From: Trichuris trichiura
Taxonomy: Eukaryota > Nematoda > Enoplea > Trichinellida > Trichuridae
Direction: 5' to 3'
Length of the DNA: 64,000 nucleotides
Assembly: GCA_037903355.1 (NCBI GenBank)
Contig: JBAJFE010000014.1
Coordinates: forward strand, 930,001 to 994,000
Positions 9,961 through 22,457 of this stretch are shown in pieces. Position 1 is the stretch's first letter. Each line of letters begins with the position of its first letter. The notes under the pieces were generated by a model, which worked only from the letters and a program-made list of their open reading frames with translations, made no database searches and was not told the DNA's origin. The position numbers and the translations under genes are program-made.

Positions 9961-10333
9961 GAGACGGCTAAGAAAAATCTGACTGTTTGATGGAACCTAT
10001 TTTCTTACTATTGATAATGATTGTTCCTGATCTTCACATATAGCTTACCTGAGTACCAAAAAGCTTCCGTAGTAGAGCTGAAATAAAACGCTGTCATTTG
10101 TTAACGCTTCAACGAAACTTTTCAAAAGTTTTCCCAGCCTAAACGACCGCATCAAAGGTTTTCACCAAGCTAATAATGGAATGCGCTTCCCAAAACTCTT
10201 GTTGTTTTTGAATAAGTCTCTCGCTAAAAGTTCTCTTTCTCATTCCGGAGCATGAGAAATTGTCTCTGTTTTTCCTTCAGAGTCACATTGCTGCATTATT
10301 ACCTGTAAATGTGACCTGTCTAAGAGGAACACC

Positions 10334-10449
10334 GACAGCGTGGCCGAGCGGTCTAAGGCGCCAGACTCAAGCGAAAGCTTGCCCGCTTAAGCAGGTCTGA
10401 GAGTTCTGGTCAGTGAATACTGGCGTGGGTTCGAATCCCACCGCTGTCA
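10334..10449 (+). tRNA. tRNA-Leu (CAA) with 32-nt intron
   Basis: The acceptor GACAGCG (10334-10340) pairs with CGCTGTC (10442-10448), discriminator A. The anticodon CAA is at 10368-10370. The canonical intron position after base 37 gives an intron at 10372-10403 (32 nt), and the 3' anticodon stem TCTGG resumes at 10405-10409. The long variable arm (CAGT..ACTG) is typical of tRNA-Leu. The T-arm is GTGGG TTCGAAT CCCAC. Most animal tRNA-Leu(CAA) genes carry such an intron. Confidence 0.95.
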
Positions 10450-11122
10450 GTGCTTTCTTTGCAAACTTTTGAAAGTGTTAGACTGAATTCTGTTCTGAGT
10501 GTCGCTTACTTGGAAAGTGCTGTGGTAAAAACAGCTGTGGTCTGTCATTTCCTCATGCAAAGTTCAATAATGTACGTATATATGTAGATCTTCTGGTGAA
10601 GAGCCATTGTCGTTCAGCATAGTCCATGTGCTTGCCTGTTTAAACGACAACGCCCACGATTCGTCTGTTTCTGTCGAAATGGAGCGTGTTGAAAGCATTA
10701 TGCCCGTTCGGCACAACATACTTTTCTGCCTTACAGTTCTTTGGATGCGCAGGAAACATTCTCCAAGCCTACCTAAACCTACTTGTATATTTCCGCGATC
10801 ACTGCAGCAATAACAATCGCAGGAGGGAATAGCTTACAAATGCCTTATTCTTATTGCTAACAGGCGACTGCTACTAACAACTGAATAGCTTAGCAGCTTT
10901 TTCCTGTTCTTCGTAAATACGAAACACCTCCAGTAACGTTCAACACAAAAAGTTATTTTAAGATTCGATCATTAATTGACAGTTTAAACTGAGAGACATG
11001 CATGGGCTGAGGCAAGGCTTAAAGAGAAACTACAAGCAAACGAAATGCCGCATGTCGCTTGAGTCTGTTCATACAGCCATGGAATTACTTTAATAACTCC
11101 AATGGAGTTTGCAAGATAGAAG
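10450..11122. other. Intergenic / upstream of the 11.1-kb gene
   Basis: No coding region or RNA gene was recognised. Confidence 0.5.
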
Positions 11123-12824
11123 TTGATGGCCTTTAGAACTGGAATAATGAACGTAAGTGCTCTTGGGAGCAGAGAAGGTGCTAGGAAAGGGTATCAACGA
11201 TGTTTCCAAAAATCTGTTAGACTTCTTCATATTTCGGAAAACTTTCTGGCTATAGCAGAGAAGGCTAAAGATTTGTCAGGAAAATTACAAGATACGCTCC
11301 CGTCATTCCATGATTTCAATAGATATCTGGGCAACCTTGTTGAATACCTGAATGGCCGCGAAGAGCCATTAAGTCAGCTAATTCATGATATATCGAAAGT
11401 CCAACGAATGCTGGGTTTGTTTCAAAAAGATGCTGAACTTTTAAGCGAAGCCCTTAGCGTAACCTTAGCTGAACCACTTTTCAGCGACCAAAAATTATTT
11501 ATGGCTCACATGAAGCATTTAATGACTGTATACCATGGCGTATACAAATGCTGTATTGGTACGAAAGTGAAAAAACCGCCTAGAATCAAAGACACCAAAA
11601 GAAAGCGTGTTTACAGCAACGTAAGAGCATTGCAACACAAACTTATATTAAAGAATTTGAAAAATAAACAAAAATTGGATGTCGGCCTAAGTAGTAAATG
11701 TCCAGTATTCTTTACTAATGCCCTTGACGACCTATCAGACTGTGAGAGGCAGCTGGAACACAAATTTGTCCGGAGACTGTTGACAGCTATGGTTAGTATA
11801 CGGAATTTTACGCTGTATCCGTTTAGATAAAAAGTAACCGTTCAGACTTCATTATTCACCTTGGAGATCGAAACTTTAGCTAAAAATTGATTTGTATAGC
11901 ATAAAGCTTTTGTTTCGGTTAGCAAATACAAAGCTTATCCATAAAGTATCACAAAAACGATGCCTTGTGCCACTTTTCGTACGTTTATGATAACTTTTAT
12001 AGCAACTACAACGTTCAGTGGAATTCACGTTGGCACCACAAAAAACCACAACGATTGAAAGCGCAGAGAAATGTACTATTGAATCTTCAGCAATGAATGC
12101 CTCAGTTATTTGTGAAGAAAGAACAGATGGTGATTTTTTTTTACGTGAAGGTTTGCTCGCCTTAACGTCAATGGACAAGATAGATGAAGTTTCATCTAAT
12201 TCGCGAATGATGGAAAATCAAACCCTGCAGTCTGCTACGTCAGCAGGAGTGAAATACTTCCGACATGTAGGTTCCGATAGACCAGCTGTGATTATCAACA
12301 ATTCCAAAAGTGCCGCCGAGAGAAGAAATTTCGAAACTGGAAATAAGGCGACTTTGAGGCGTTTACGACCAGGGACAGACAGTGCCAATTTAAGCGAAAG
12401 CAAGGCCAAGGCTGACAACTTCCTATCAACGCCAACCCAGCTTCAAAAGATTCGATGCACCGGACGAGCGCCAGACACTTCCACAAGGGGAAAACATGGA
12501 GCACGTGCAACTATAGGGACTTCCAAAAGCACGGAATGTGCTCGAAATCCGATATCGAAGCATGCCGACTCTCAAAGCAAAGTTCGCATATCCTGTGCCC
12601 CGCGTGGCAAGCTCAGATGTAAGGATTCTCAAAATATTGCCGCTAATTGTTGCAGCCTGAAAGTAGAGCTTAATGGGGGGCAAACATTTCCTAATCAACA
12701 AGATGACCATCCGGTAGCTCATGCGTTGATATCCCAAAATTCAAAGACAGTGAATTTCGTTTCCAGAATTCCCCGTCATGTTTATTTCCTTAGATTAAAT
12801 GCTCAGGGACTTTACAATCGTTAG
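11123..12824 (+). CDS. Two-exon protein, helical (possibly BAR-like) N-terminus and disordered tail
   Basis: Exon 1 is 11123-11791, with donor GTTAGT directly after an ATG codon. Exon 2 is 12003-12824, with acceptor TTTATAG. The 211-bp intron joins two long frames in phase into about 496 residues. Residues about 20-225 are rich in leucine, lysine and glutamate in long amphipathic helices, with a segment near 150-175 rich in lysine and arginine. The pattern and length resemble AH/BAR-superfamily membrane-curvature domains, but I recognise no family signature. Exon 2 encodes about 270 residues rich in Ser, Lys, Arg, Asn and Thr, likely disordered. The frame of exon 2 starts with GTG at 12018, so it needs the splice to exon 1. 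The first ATG could be at 11123 or 11126. Function is not assigned. Confidence 0.55.
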
Positions 12825-13332
12825 GCAGTTGCCCCTGCCGAGGCATCATCCCGAAAGAAAGTAAAATAGGCAATATTCTAAATTTGAACCGCTGGTTTAC
12901 AGTTACAGCCTCAAGCTATGTAACTGAAAAATTATTCAATTGAAAGAAATGCAATCAAGTGGGTAAGGATGCTCATCCAGAGATAGCAAGAAACTGCGGA
13001 TATCCTAGTAACAGAAAGCCGCATATTCTTCAAGCAGCCTTCATTTCAAAAGAATTGTAACTGCTGCCCATTTTCTTGTGATGCCGTCAAATAGATTACA
13101 AATGTTTCTCTTGTGTATAATTCAAGCAATATCCGAATCTGCACCCCACTGTTTTGTTCTGATTCATGTTATCTGTTTCTGTACTCAGCAAAGGAAGAGC
13201 ACCTAGTACAAAAGTCACTGAAAGGATGACATTCAAGAGCTAGAACACATCGGTTCCACCGTTAAGAATGACGGAGAGAGTTTGCGACTACAATGGAGTA
13301 GAAGCTCAGATATGTAAATTGAAACGACAGCT
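12825..13332. other. Intergenic, no gene recognised
   Basis: Nothing supportable was seen. Confidence 0.5.
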
Positions 13333-13404
13333 TAGCAGAGCGTGGTTTCGATCCACGGACCTCTGGGTTATGGGCCCAGCACGCTTCCTCTGCGCCACTC
13401 TGCT
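13333..13404 (-). tRNA. Initiator tRNA-Met (CAT)
   Basis: 72 nt. The acceptor AGCAGAG pairs with CTCTGCT and gives the A1-U72 pair typical of eukaryotic initiator tRNA. The anticodon stem has three G-C pairs (GGGCCCATAACCC) and the anticodon is CAT. The T-loop is ATCGAAA, with A at position 54 instead of the usual T, a eukaryotic initiator hallmark. Part of this tRNA matches the primer-binding site of the copia element at 33156-33183. Confidence 0.97.
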
Positions 13405-13970
13405 AGTACTGACCTATTGCAACTAATCACATCAAGTTCTAATCAACGTTGGTATGGTACTGTCACAATTCATCACAGGCACTCATAATTCGAAATGGAA
13501 CAAATCGCTTCGATAGAAGCTTAAGCTTATTAAAAGGCTGCAGTACTTAACAGCATCCAAAAAAACAAGCCATAACTTCAGGTCGTTTTATGATGAAGTC
13601 ACAAGTCGGAATAAGAACGCATCCGACGTATTTGTAGGTTAAAAATCAGCATTTATGTAATTTATGCCGACGCTGCCTTGTAAACCCATAGGTGCATCTT
13701 AACGACAACTTTCTGTTTTCGAGGACTAGAGGAGCGAAGGTGAGATTATGGACAAGAAGGAAAAACCCAGGATTTTGCATTGTGAATTCAAGCTTCAGCA
13801 GTTCACAGGAGAAGCGACCTATAACGTTAATGCAGCATTTATCCAAGGCAATACTTCGAAATCAGCCACACATTCTTAGATCTGAAGCTTCGCCAGCGGC
13901 GTTGAGAACTTGAAGATATCCCCAGACAGGTCGTCTGTTCGACGTCCTCTACGACGGTCGAAAGAAGCTT
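13405..13970. other. Intergenic / decayed mariner 5' part
   Basis: No intact gene. The last part may be decayed sequence of the mariner remnant that follows. Confidence 0.45.
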
Positions 13971-14207
13971 GTGAAATCTATTCACAGCCAGAAAGAAGAG
14001 CAGACGATAAAGAAACTATGGAAAGCTCAGCAATGGATTTCTACGCGTTTGTCAGAGACTGGCAAAGTTAAGAAGCTGGACAAATACGCCCCTCACGAAT
14101 TAAACGAAAAGCAGATACGTTACCGCTTGACAACCTGCTCTTCGCTGGTGCACATAAATGAAGAGTATCCATTTCTTGACCATAGTGTTATTGCTGACGA
14201 AAAATAA
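13971..14207 (+). pseudogene. Mariner-type transposase remnant
   Basis: A 78-codon frame. Residues about 33-78 read VKKLDKYAPHELNEKQ, then R..TCSSL, then EEYPFLDHSVIADEK. This matches the mariner stretch 'W.PHEL...', 'R...CSSL', 'FLD.I.T.DEK' that ends at the first catalytic Asp region. The frame stops just after DEK. Downstream sequence to about 14400 has no open frame. Only a fragment of the DD34D transposase remains. Confidence 0.7.
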
Positions 14208-14685
14208 GCTGCTTATGGCAACTGACGAAGGTCAGCACCGTGATTAGACGCTGATGAGCTTCCAAGAGCACTACCTAAAGCTGGATTCCATCTGGAAAGA
14301 ACTAAGGCCATCCTGATGCCCGTAACTGAACAGTGGGATAGTATTGCTCCGGAAAAATGGGTAGATCTACTACCATTGGTTATTGACGCATAAGCGTCTT
14401 GACACTTTGACCAGAAATAAACACATTCTATTGAAATGGAATTTAAAAAACAGTACGGTAAAAGCTTCAGTATTCAAGCCCATGAAATTAACATATTTCA
14501 GCTATTAAGAACATTTAAAACGTTAAAGCATTAAAAGTTTCTTTTTGTCTATTTATGATCGTCAAGTCTCGGTGGACGAGGAAACAAGTTCAGTCCTAAA
14601 AGATTCATCGTAAATATTAACGTTGATAAAGACAAAGAAGTCAGTATTACTCCAAACTTCCCTGCCGCAGGAAGTGCAATCTATG

Positions 14686-14758
14686 GGGCCACTAGCTCAA
14701 ATGGTAGAGCGCTCGCTTAGCATGCGAGAGGTAGTGGGATCGATACCCACGTGGTCCA
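14686..14758 (+). tRNA. tRNA-Ala (AGC), T-arm variant
   Basis: Same acceptor (with G3-U70), D-arm and anticodon arm as the other three tRNA-Ala genes. The first T-stem pair is G-C instead of C-G (GTGGG/CCCAC instead of CTGGG/CCCAG). This double change keeps pairing, so the gene has probably stayed functional. Confidence 0.96.
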
Positions 14759-15399
14759 CGACCAATTCTACTAAAGTTTCCCACGTTCAACGTTTTCAAG
14801 ATGTGATGAATATTAGGAGAAAGCACAGTTATAGCGCGTATTGTGCTCGAACATTGAATTCATACTTTTTCTCTTAGTCTCAGTGTCTTCAGTTCAGCCC
14901 GTGGATATCTTCACATCATCATCTTTGGTACTTCAAAAAACGCATGGAATGCACTGCAACGAGATATTTAATATTGGATACTTCTCCTGCTGCAACAACG
15001 TGTCTTGAAGTTAAAAGGAGGGAAACTGATACGTTGTTCAGGCAGCTGCGAACGAGTTTATATTGAGGGATTTCGCAAGCCCTTACCGAGCGTAGGACAT
15101 CTGATGGAGTTGCTTTAAGAGTGGACGTCATTTAACAAAATTCTGATGTCATTTATCAAAATTATGCTAAACGTTAAAGTCTGAACGAGGTATAAAATTT
15201 TCCCGCAAATCTACTTGATTCTGGCCAGCGCAAGTATTAATAAATTGCACTGGTTTGCAACAACTACTCCTAATGGACAACGTCGCTTCCACGAGTCTCT
15301 TTCTGCCCGTTATCGGTCAATGAGTGAAGATAATTTACATCAGTTGTATAAAACAACAACAACATAATTGAACACAAAAATAATGCAGATAAACTTAGG
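14759..15399. other. Intergenic, no gene recognised
   Basis: Nothing supportable was seen between the tRNA and the LSM11 stop codon. Confidence 0.5.
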
Positions 15400-16059
15400 T
15401 TAAGTCGAATTGCTCTTTACTAGCAGCTTTGCACGCTGTATATGTTCTTCTTCGGAGCGCCTCTTTGTATATACAAGCTCCACCGTGCTTCCTTTAACCA
15501 TTAAAAAATGTATTCTTCTTTTAACCAGTTCCAAGTTGGCGGTAACTTTATTTGCATGCTCATAACGCATTTCGGTCGGAACGTCGGAAGCTGATGCTGA
15601 TGTTGAGTGCAAAAAAATTCGAATGCTTTTTGGTCGGTAGTAGATTTCCAAGACGTCTCTTAATGCCATGTTCCAATGACTATCACACGCGATCAGCTTA
15701 CCGGTAAGCTCTCGCCGAGATCCGTTCTTATCGCGAATAACTGCACAGATAATTTTGTTTTTCTCTGTCCAGCTTTTAAGTCGCTGCGAAGGAGTTGAAT
15801 TTTCGTGCAAAGCTTTTAACCGCATGCGACTAGACTCTATTGAACGTTTAGCAGATTCTTTCGAAGCTATTATGTCTTCATCCACAGCAAGTAATGCTTC
15901 GACAACCTGAGGACATTTCTCCTTGAGGTACAATTCAAAATCATCTATACATTTTAAACACTGTTCACGGTCAGGCAGTTGGTCACAATTGATAGAACAA
16001 CCTTCCCCAAAACTTTCCATATTTTCGACAGTCAACAATATAAAAGCAGGAGCAAACAA
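15400..16059 (-). CDS. LSM11: U7 snRNP Sm-like protein LSm11
   Basis: Up to 219 residues. LSm11 is a subunit of the U7 snRNP, which cuts histone pre-mRNA 3' ends in the nucleus. The Sm1 motif is at about 92-137, with the LSm11-type block CDSHWNMALRDV (125-136); vertebrate LSm11 has the same W-N-M-A-L run. The Sm2 motif is at about 180-199 (MVKGSTVELVY). A spacer of about 40 residues separates Sm1 and Sm2, as in LSm11, where it is longer than in canonical Sm proteins. The N-terminal region (14-90) is acidic to helical and shorter than in vertebrates. The ATG at 16059 precedes a hydrophobic stretch; the in-frame ATG at 16020 (MESFGEG) may be the true start. No intron is visible. Confidence 0.8.
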   Translation of the reverse strand: MFAPAFILLTVENMESFGEGCSINCDQLPDREQCLKCIDDFELYLKEKCPQVVEALLAVDEDIIASKESAKRSIESSRMRLKALHENSTPSQRLKSWTEKNKIICAVIRDKNGSRRELTGKLIACDSHWNMALRDVLEIYYRPKSIRIFLHSTSASASDVPTEMRYEHANKVTANLELVKRRIHFLMVKGSTVELVYTKRRSEEEHIQRAKLLVKSNST

Positions 16060-19000
16060 GTCAGCATCGCCCTAACCGTTACAATCGAACAAGACATGGA
16101 AAACATGCGAGGATGAAACCAAAACAGATACGATTAAGAATCTGAAACGATGAAAGATTATAAGCAGCAGAAAATGGAACAAATGCCGTGATTCCAACAG
16201 GCATATTTACGGTAGCAAACCTTCCTGCATGCGGTGTCTGGTCCGAGTGATTAATAAACAGGGCGGTTAACGTACATTAACTAACCAACTCTTTGGATGA
16301 ATATCAATATACAGTGTGGAAATAAGGCTAAGCACAAATTTTGTATGCAGATCCGACTTAACAACAAATAAATTCGCAGAGTGCGATTTGGCACATATTT
16401 TGCTACTGTATCCAATTCGTGATCTTCAAGTAAACCCCCGAGCCAAGCTTTCTCAAGCGATTACTTGCGTACAATAAATTTGTTGCTTAAATGAAGCAAA
16501 ATAAGTTCGAGTAAAAGTACATGACAACGCACACTGCAGCTAAGTTTACCAACAGGAAAACGACAGTTGTGTTCACGATGCAGACAAAACACAAGTTGTG
16601 CTTTTTGAACTGGAAATGCGTAGTGTAACATTTCCGATTTTACTTGTCTTTTTAACGTGCAACTTTTTTAATATGCGCAGATAAATGTTTTCTCTCCCGC
16701 CAGTGTCCTACAGTAGCCTTATTCACTTTACACTGCAGACGCAGGTTTGTTCGTCCGAAATAGCCTCAATTTTCTGACTCGACCACTATCCGGTCGTGAT
16801 TCCCAAGTATAACTGATATTTACGAAACTATAAAGGCTGTCCGTATCAAAAAATAAGCTCATATTGCTACCCCTGGCCGTAGTTTTCCCTGGCCCTGGCA
16901 AAGTCATCTTATGCTGTTTGCATCAACGTCTCCTCCATAATTCTCCTCGTGAGTCAATCCTTGCTTAGCGGTGATAGACCTCTGTCCCCATGTTGCTAAA
17001 ACTGGATAGTTTCATTGAGGATGTTGATTATTAATACCTTTTCGATGCTAGTGAAAAACTTGAATTTTCGTTAAAGGACGGTCCTACTTTGACTTGTGCA
17101 TGAAACTCAGATTTACGCGAGTTACATTTGGTTTACCTCTTTCCCGAATTTTGCCGACAGTAGCCATTCCCTGTCAACATTGTTGGATAATTGATTTGTC
17201 ATTCAATACTCCAAAGTCACCAAGCCATTGATGGCTGAAGTGCCTATAGCTCATTTAGCTGACTGTATATAGACTGATAAACTGAGGATGTATATTAAAG
17301 TTATTTTTTTGACGTAAAATGGATTTCCAATTCCACGTCCACAATGAGAAGATTCAGCTTCGCTGACTTAATAGCCAGAGTTGAACAAAGCTTGATCAAC
17401 GTTTAACCCAACATGGCACCAAAAGGAAGATTTATGTCTGGCACGCTGATGACAATGAATTGTGCACCAAAGAAGAACTTCAGCCTGACGGAGGTGATGA
17501 TTCTTAAAAGACTTGAAGGAAGAGAAGAACATCAACGTCACGAGAGCAGACAAGAGAGATGCAGCAGTCGCAATCATTAGGGGGATGCATGCCCACAACG
17601 TAAGGCAACACATTAGCATAACGTCTTACACGCCTATTGTACCTGACTTCCCACTGACAGTACGACGAAGAAACTACACAAAAAACTTCTCGTCAATTTG
17701 TGTGTTCATGCATGAAATTTATTGGGTGTGATAAGTTAACAAAATTGCCCATTTTAAAAATAGTTTTCATTTTAACTAGCAGACTGCTAAATTTTTGGCG
17801 ACATTCTGATATTATGAGAATAAACATTATGTAGCTCTGGTGCAAAAACATCATCCATTTTTTAGCATTTTAAATCTTAGAGAAGTGCTTGCCAGCCAGG
17901 CAATGTCTTCTCCGTGTGCACTTTGCGGTAGAATTTCCTTGCTCAGTTTTTTTTGAAGTTAGAAATGCTTCCCGTCGCACTTTCAATGAGAAATTGTGGT
18001 GCTACGAGTCGTCATTGGTACCACTTACGTTTAACCATGTTCATTTCAAAACTCGCATCAATTTTGGAAAGCTGCTCTTGGTAATCGTCTGCAATGGTCA
18101 TCTGGTACCACTATATGTGAAGGAACGCATTTTCGTTACAAATGTCTACTTTTCCTACAGATGTAGTCGTTTGCCCGTTTATGCCGTCCAATATATTCGT
18201 TTTTCATTCCTGGAAATATTCCGCTAGCCGTTTCTACCCAGTCAGCAAGCGGGCAAATGATGACGTCACCCGTCATGGAAAGTTCAGACAGTTGATGAAC
18301 CCATTTTCCGCACTATTAAACCTTTCCCTTTACGGTTTGCAACCAAGTAAAAAAATTGTTAGGTTGTCACAACTCAACAAATCATTAAGAAAAGCGCATA
18401 AATCTTCATCCTCAGTTTTCCTGTGGTTCCTAATCTAGGTTACTCACACCAAAGCTCTCAACGCGATAGCCTGTCATGCTTAAAGGCTGAAGAAAACTGA
18501 TGACTAGTATACATTAGTGAGCATTCCATTGCAAGGTAGCTTGTATGAGGGAGATAATTCGGGGGGACATTAATAGGAAAAGATATAGCGGAGCACTAAC
18601 AAAATTGTTTGGACCCTGCGGGGCCAACGGGTGAGCGGTTATAGACAAGCAGATGGGCACTGAGCCCTCATTAAGTCGTTCTAACATTGAATATTCAATG
18701 AACCTTTAAACCTCTGAATTAAATTAAATCGTTTGTGTTAAGATCCTCTTCAACCACGTACTGATCGTGAAACAGGCAGACAGACTCACCTAGTTGCTCC
18801 GCATGTTTGAAACTTCCGTTCTAATACTGCCCAAAAAGAGATCTTACCGCGAAGCAACTAATATACAAGAATTTTTTACTTCGAGTTCCTAATTACTTTC
18901 TTACAGAAAGAGGTAGCAGAATTTTCCCTTTGAACTTAGCATAGGCCTTTCTTCAGTAGCTTTAACACTGAAAATGGAGTCAGGGATGGCACCCTATGCA

Positions 19001-19295
19001 GACGACTTTCGACGACGACGAAGTTTCATCCCAACTGGCAGTTCATCTTCGTGTTGCAGTTTTGCCTAGCAAAAATTGGTCATTACAAAGAAACTTACGA
19101 AATGCTTGCCTTTTCGTAGCGCCTTTTTTCCGTTTTCCATTTGTTGATATATGGTGTTTTTTCTTTGTCAGTGAGACCTCTCCATTTTTCAGAAATGGCC
19201 TTTGAAACTTTAACAAATGACCAGTTTGGATGTTCCTTACGCATTTGTCCATGGAAGCGCTTGGTGAAATGGAGAAACGGAGTGCTGAATTCAAA
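16060..19295. other. Long stretch without a recognised gene
   Basis: Scattered open frames of 60-112 codons (e.g. 17889-18227, 18142-18438) overlap each other in different frames and show no domain. No RNA gene was seen. It could hold introns or UTRs of unrecognised genes. Confidence 0.45.
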
Positions 19296-19671
19296 TTAAG
19301 AAAGTCGAACTAATTCGGAATGAAACGTATGAAGCCTTAACCATGGTCTTTTAAGACGGCTATCGTCTGTTTTCTTCTTCGATGCAAGCTTCTGGTGCTG
19401 CTGCAGCTCCTGCTTTATTTTGGCGACTCGCTTTTGGTCCCACTCTTCCATAATGCGCAAGGGTTCCTTCTCTTCTTCAGACAGTTTCTCAAAACGCATT
19501 GCGTTAGCATTTCCTCCTCCCATTGGTGTCGTCTACCTCGTAAAAACGCCTAACATGGCGGTATACTTCAGTCATATCGAGAGTTTCACCGGGATTTCTG
19601 AACTCATATTCTAATTTGCACATCTTGGTAAAGAAAGAGCGAGCACGCATCGCCTGTATTGCCCCAGACAT
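19296..19671 (-). CDS. Uncharacterised small protein split between two overlapping frames
   Basis: The frame from ATG 19671 encodes 55 residues beginning MSGAIQAMRARSFFTKMCKL and stops at 19504. A second frame (19523-19296, 75 residues) overlaps it by 20 bp and contains a basic coiled-coil-like segment (KLSEEEKEPL, then KRVAKIKQEL). Both look protein-like in composition and abut in the right order. This suggests one gene of about 120 residues interrupted by a frameshift, or by a tiny intron I cannot place. The size, basic helix and N-terminus would fit a small mitochondrial protein, but no family is recognised. Confidence 0.4.
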
Positions 19672-22457
19672 TTTTTACGTTAGTTCTACCAATAGTCAAC
19701 CGCCAGTAAACGTATTTTAAACCTGCGCTTGAACCACGTGCTTAAACAGCAATGTTAGAAAATGATGCTCAAGCGGTTCTTCACTAAACTGCGGAATGCG
19801 TACGTAGAAATATGTACCTTCGCATCAATAAAATGTCGAAGCAAGTCATTTCCATAGGGCCATCTGTGGTCAGGATATTTTGTCGTTAGTACAACTTCAT
19901 TTCAATTTTGTTATTTAAATGTCGTGATATACTCTTTTCAGATTTTAATGCGCACTTGCAGTGTCTCGCTGTCAACTAGCGACGTTCTCCGTCTGATTCG
20001 CGGAACAGACAAGGATTTGATTAATTATTTCCGAGTTTAGTTTAGAACCAAATTGCGAGTCAACTCGCATAGGCGAAAAGTCGGCGAAATGCCGACTACG
20101 GAACTTTCGACGCGGGAACGTTTTGACGCCTGTGCCGCGTTTTGACGTTAAGTAGCTCGTTGGTACTGCACTCCAAGGTCCGTTTCTTTTTGCTGCTTTC
20201 ATTTCATCCGTCGCTTAAGCAGTAAACTGCGAGGTTAGTGGAGGGAACTTTTGCCGTTGTTTAACTGAAGAATACGGCAGCGTGCAACACGGCAAAAGGC
20301 GAAAAGTTACGGCGTCGAATCATGCTACAACAAGCCGATTTCGCGAGTATTGATGTGTAATGAGCGAGAATTACTAAAGGCGGACGTTCCCTTAAGCAAC
20401 TAATCCTCTATTTAATTATCCTACCCCATAATGGAGATATTACTAAGCTGATAAGAGGCTAACCGTGTCTCAAGGGTTCATAGTCGTCGCTGGAAGCAGG
20501 TACTTTGCACAAAGCCGCAACTATACACCCGCTATCCGGACTGGTAAGGAATGACGATTGTTATGTTGTACATTTCAAGCATAGGTTTCCATTAGTTGAT
20601 GCAAGGTAATCCTGTTCATTTGACAAAAAAGGAAATGGCGATAGAGTTCTGGGTTGCTGTTTGGTCTTCTTTACCGGCGTGGAAACGGGAAGTGAAATGG
20701 CTAAGCTGCTGTCAAGGGTCTAGTCAGTTATGCGCTCAGCCGTCATACTGTAACTTTGCCGGCCATCCTGTTCTACCTTCCCCTAAGCTAAGCATAAACA
20801 TAAGGCTTGTATTTTGGCTTAAGCTAAAATAAAGGATGAATCAAGCAGCCGGCACGCTCATCAACGAAAGAAAAGGAGAATAGTCACATGAATAAAAGAA
20901 AAGAATTTGCATTTTTGAAACGGTGGGCACAAAACCGACAAGACCCTTAGCGCGAGGATATAAATAGTAAGTGCGCAGGTACAAAGGTTTCTGGAAGCGT
21001 CCTGCACGGTTTTTGCTGAGCTTTTAACAGACTTCGAGCTGTTGCAGCAAATCGGAAGAACAGAAAAAATGAAAATCAGTGCGTGTACATGTAACATTTG
21101 TCGCTGTAGTAATTCAACGGACGAACGGTCACGCAATAATATTTGCGTGGCTGAAGCATTAGCTGACGATTTTGCAAAGAACTGAGCTTGAACAATAAAG
21201 AACTTTCCACGTAGCTTTGCAAGTCAGCAGCAAAAACTTCTCAAGTCGGTAGCGAAGACCAAGCACACAACTTATTATGGGCCTACCCTGAAACTATCTC
21301 CAATTTGAAAATGCTAACATTTAAGCATGCATACCATGTTTATGGATGCAATCTGTTGAACTACTATAGGAAATTTTGTTGAAGAAACTTTCAAGACCCA
21401 CTTTGTCTTATTGTCGGCGTCAATCTTCATAATATAAGCGCTGAAGAGCGAGTAGAATGCGTACAAAAAGTTTTGTGAATTAAGAGTTGAAAAAGACTTC
21501 AATAGCTTGCTTCTGCATAGTTAACGAAAACATAACGCAACCATTACGAGAAGATAAGTTCTCTATCCTGCACAAACCTTCTAATATTCTATGTTTAGTA
21601 GTCTCTGTTCTACGTTGCAAGGCGGAAAGTAGTAATAAAATGCAGAAATATTTTCGTCGTGTTATGACATACAGCTCACAGCCGCTTCTGCCGCCAGATT
21701 ACGTTTTGCAAATTTCGCAAAAGTTCATTCGAAAAGCTCAACAATAAATTAAAGACTTTCCCTTCAGAAAAGCTATAACCCTTGAATAGGAAACCGGCAC
21801 TTAATGTACTTCTCAGAGTAAGCTTCTTCCACTTAAATGAAACTATGCTGTGCAGTTCACTCTATTCAGAAATACTCCACATGCTTCACTCATCTGGTAC
21901 GTCTTAGCTTTCCTGTAGCAAAGATAACAAAGGCCTAGTCACTGGATAAATATGCAGTAATTTTCAGCCCTAGTTATGCGTATGAAATTTCGCAGGTTAC
22001 AAAATTATTAGAAGAAGAAAGGTGCGCAAACGAAAGGCAACCTGTTGCGAAAAAGTACGTTACACGTTCAGTCGACGAATACCGCACAAATGTTGTTGCC
22101 CCTGAACATACTTTACAATACAGTACCACATTCTGGCAAGCGATTTAACTTTTGGCTATCATCCGTGCTGTAAGTTTGATTCGAACCCCTTTAAATGTAT
22201 GCTTTTTAAAGTTTTGCTAATGCGGGGATAATTAAAACTCATGAGTTAATGAACAATTTGACCCATTGGCATTGCTCACCGTTTACTTAAAAACGTAGCT
22301 TTCGGGACGCTCCTTGTCTTTTCATTTCTGCATGGTCGATAACGACGGGTTGAGACGCAAACGCGAAAAATAAGTACGTTTTCTGATAGTAAAAGTGTGT
22401 GTTTTAGGATGATTTTGTGATTTTTTACCGAATTTTTGCCTCTTGAGCGAAGCTTAA
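19672..22457. other. Intergenic with an old dispersed repeat
   Basis: About 20728-20940 is related to about 4846-5040. A 38-codon Cys-rich frame starts at ATG 21069 (MKISACTCNICRC...). It is too short and isolated to call. No other gene was seen. Confidence 0.45.

Noticed and set aside
12018..12824. Independent gene starting at 12018
   Set aside because: The start codon there is GTG; the frame is better explained as exon 2 of the gene beginning at 11123.
14623..14877. 84-codon open frame
   Set aside because: It runs straight through the tRNA-Ala gene at 14686-14758, so it is a chance frame.
17368..17731. Overlapping frames of 72-83 codons on both strands
   Set aside because: No domain, and compositions look like chance frames.
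22160..22200. GATTCGAACCCC, a tRNA B-box-like sequence on the minus strand
   Set aside because: No acceptor, D-arm or anticodon arm can be built around it.
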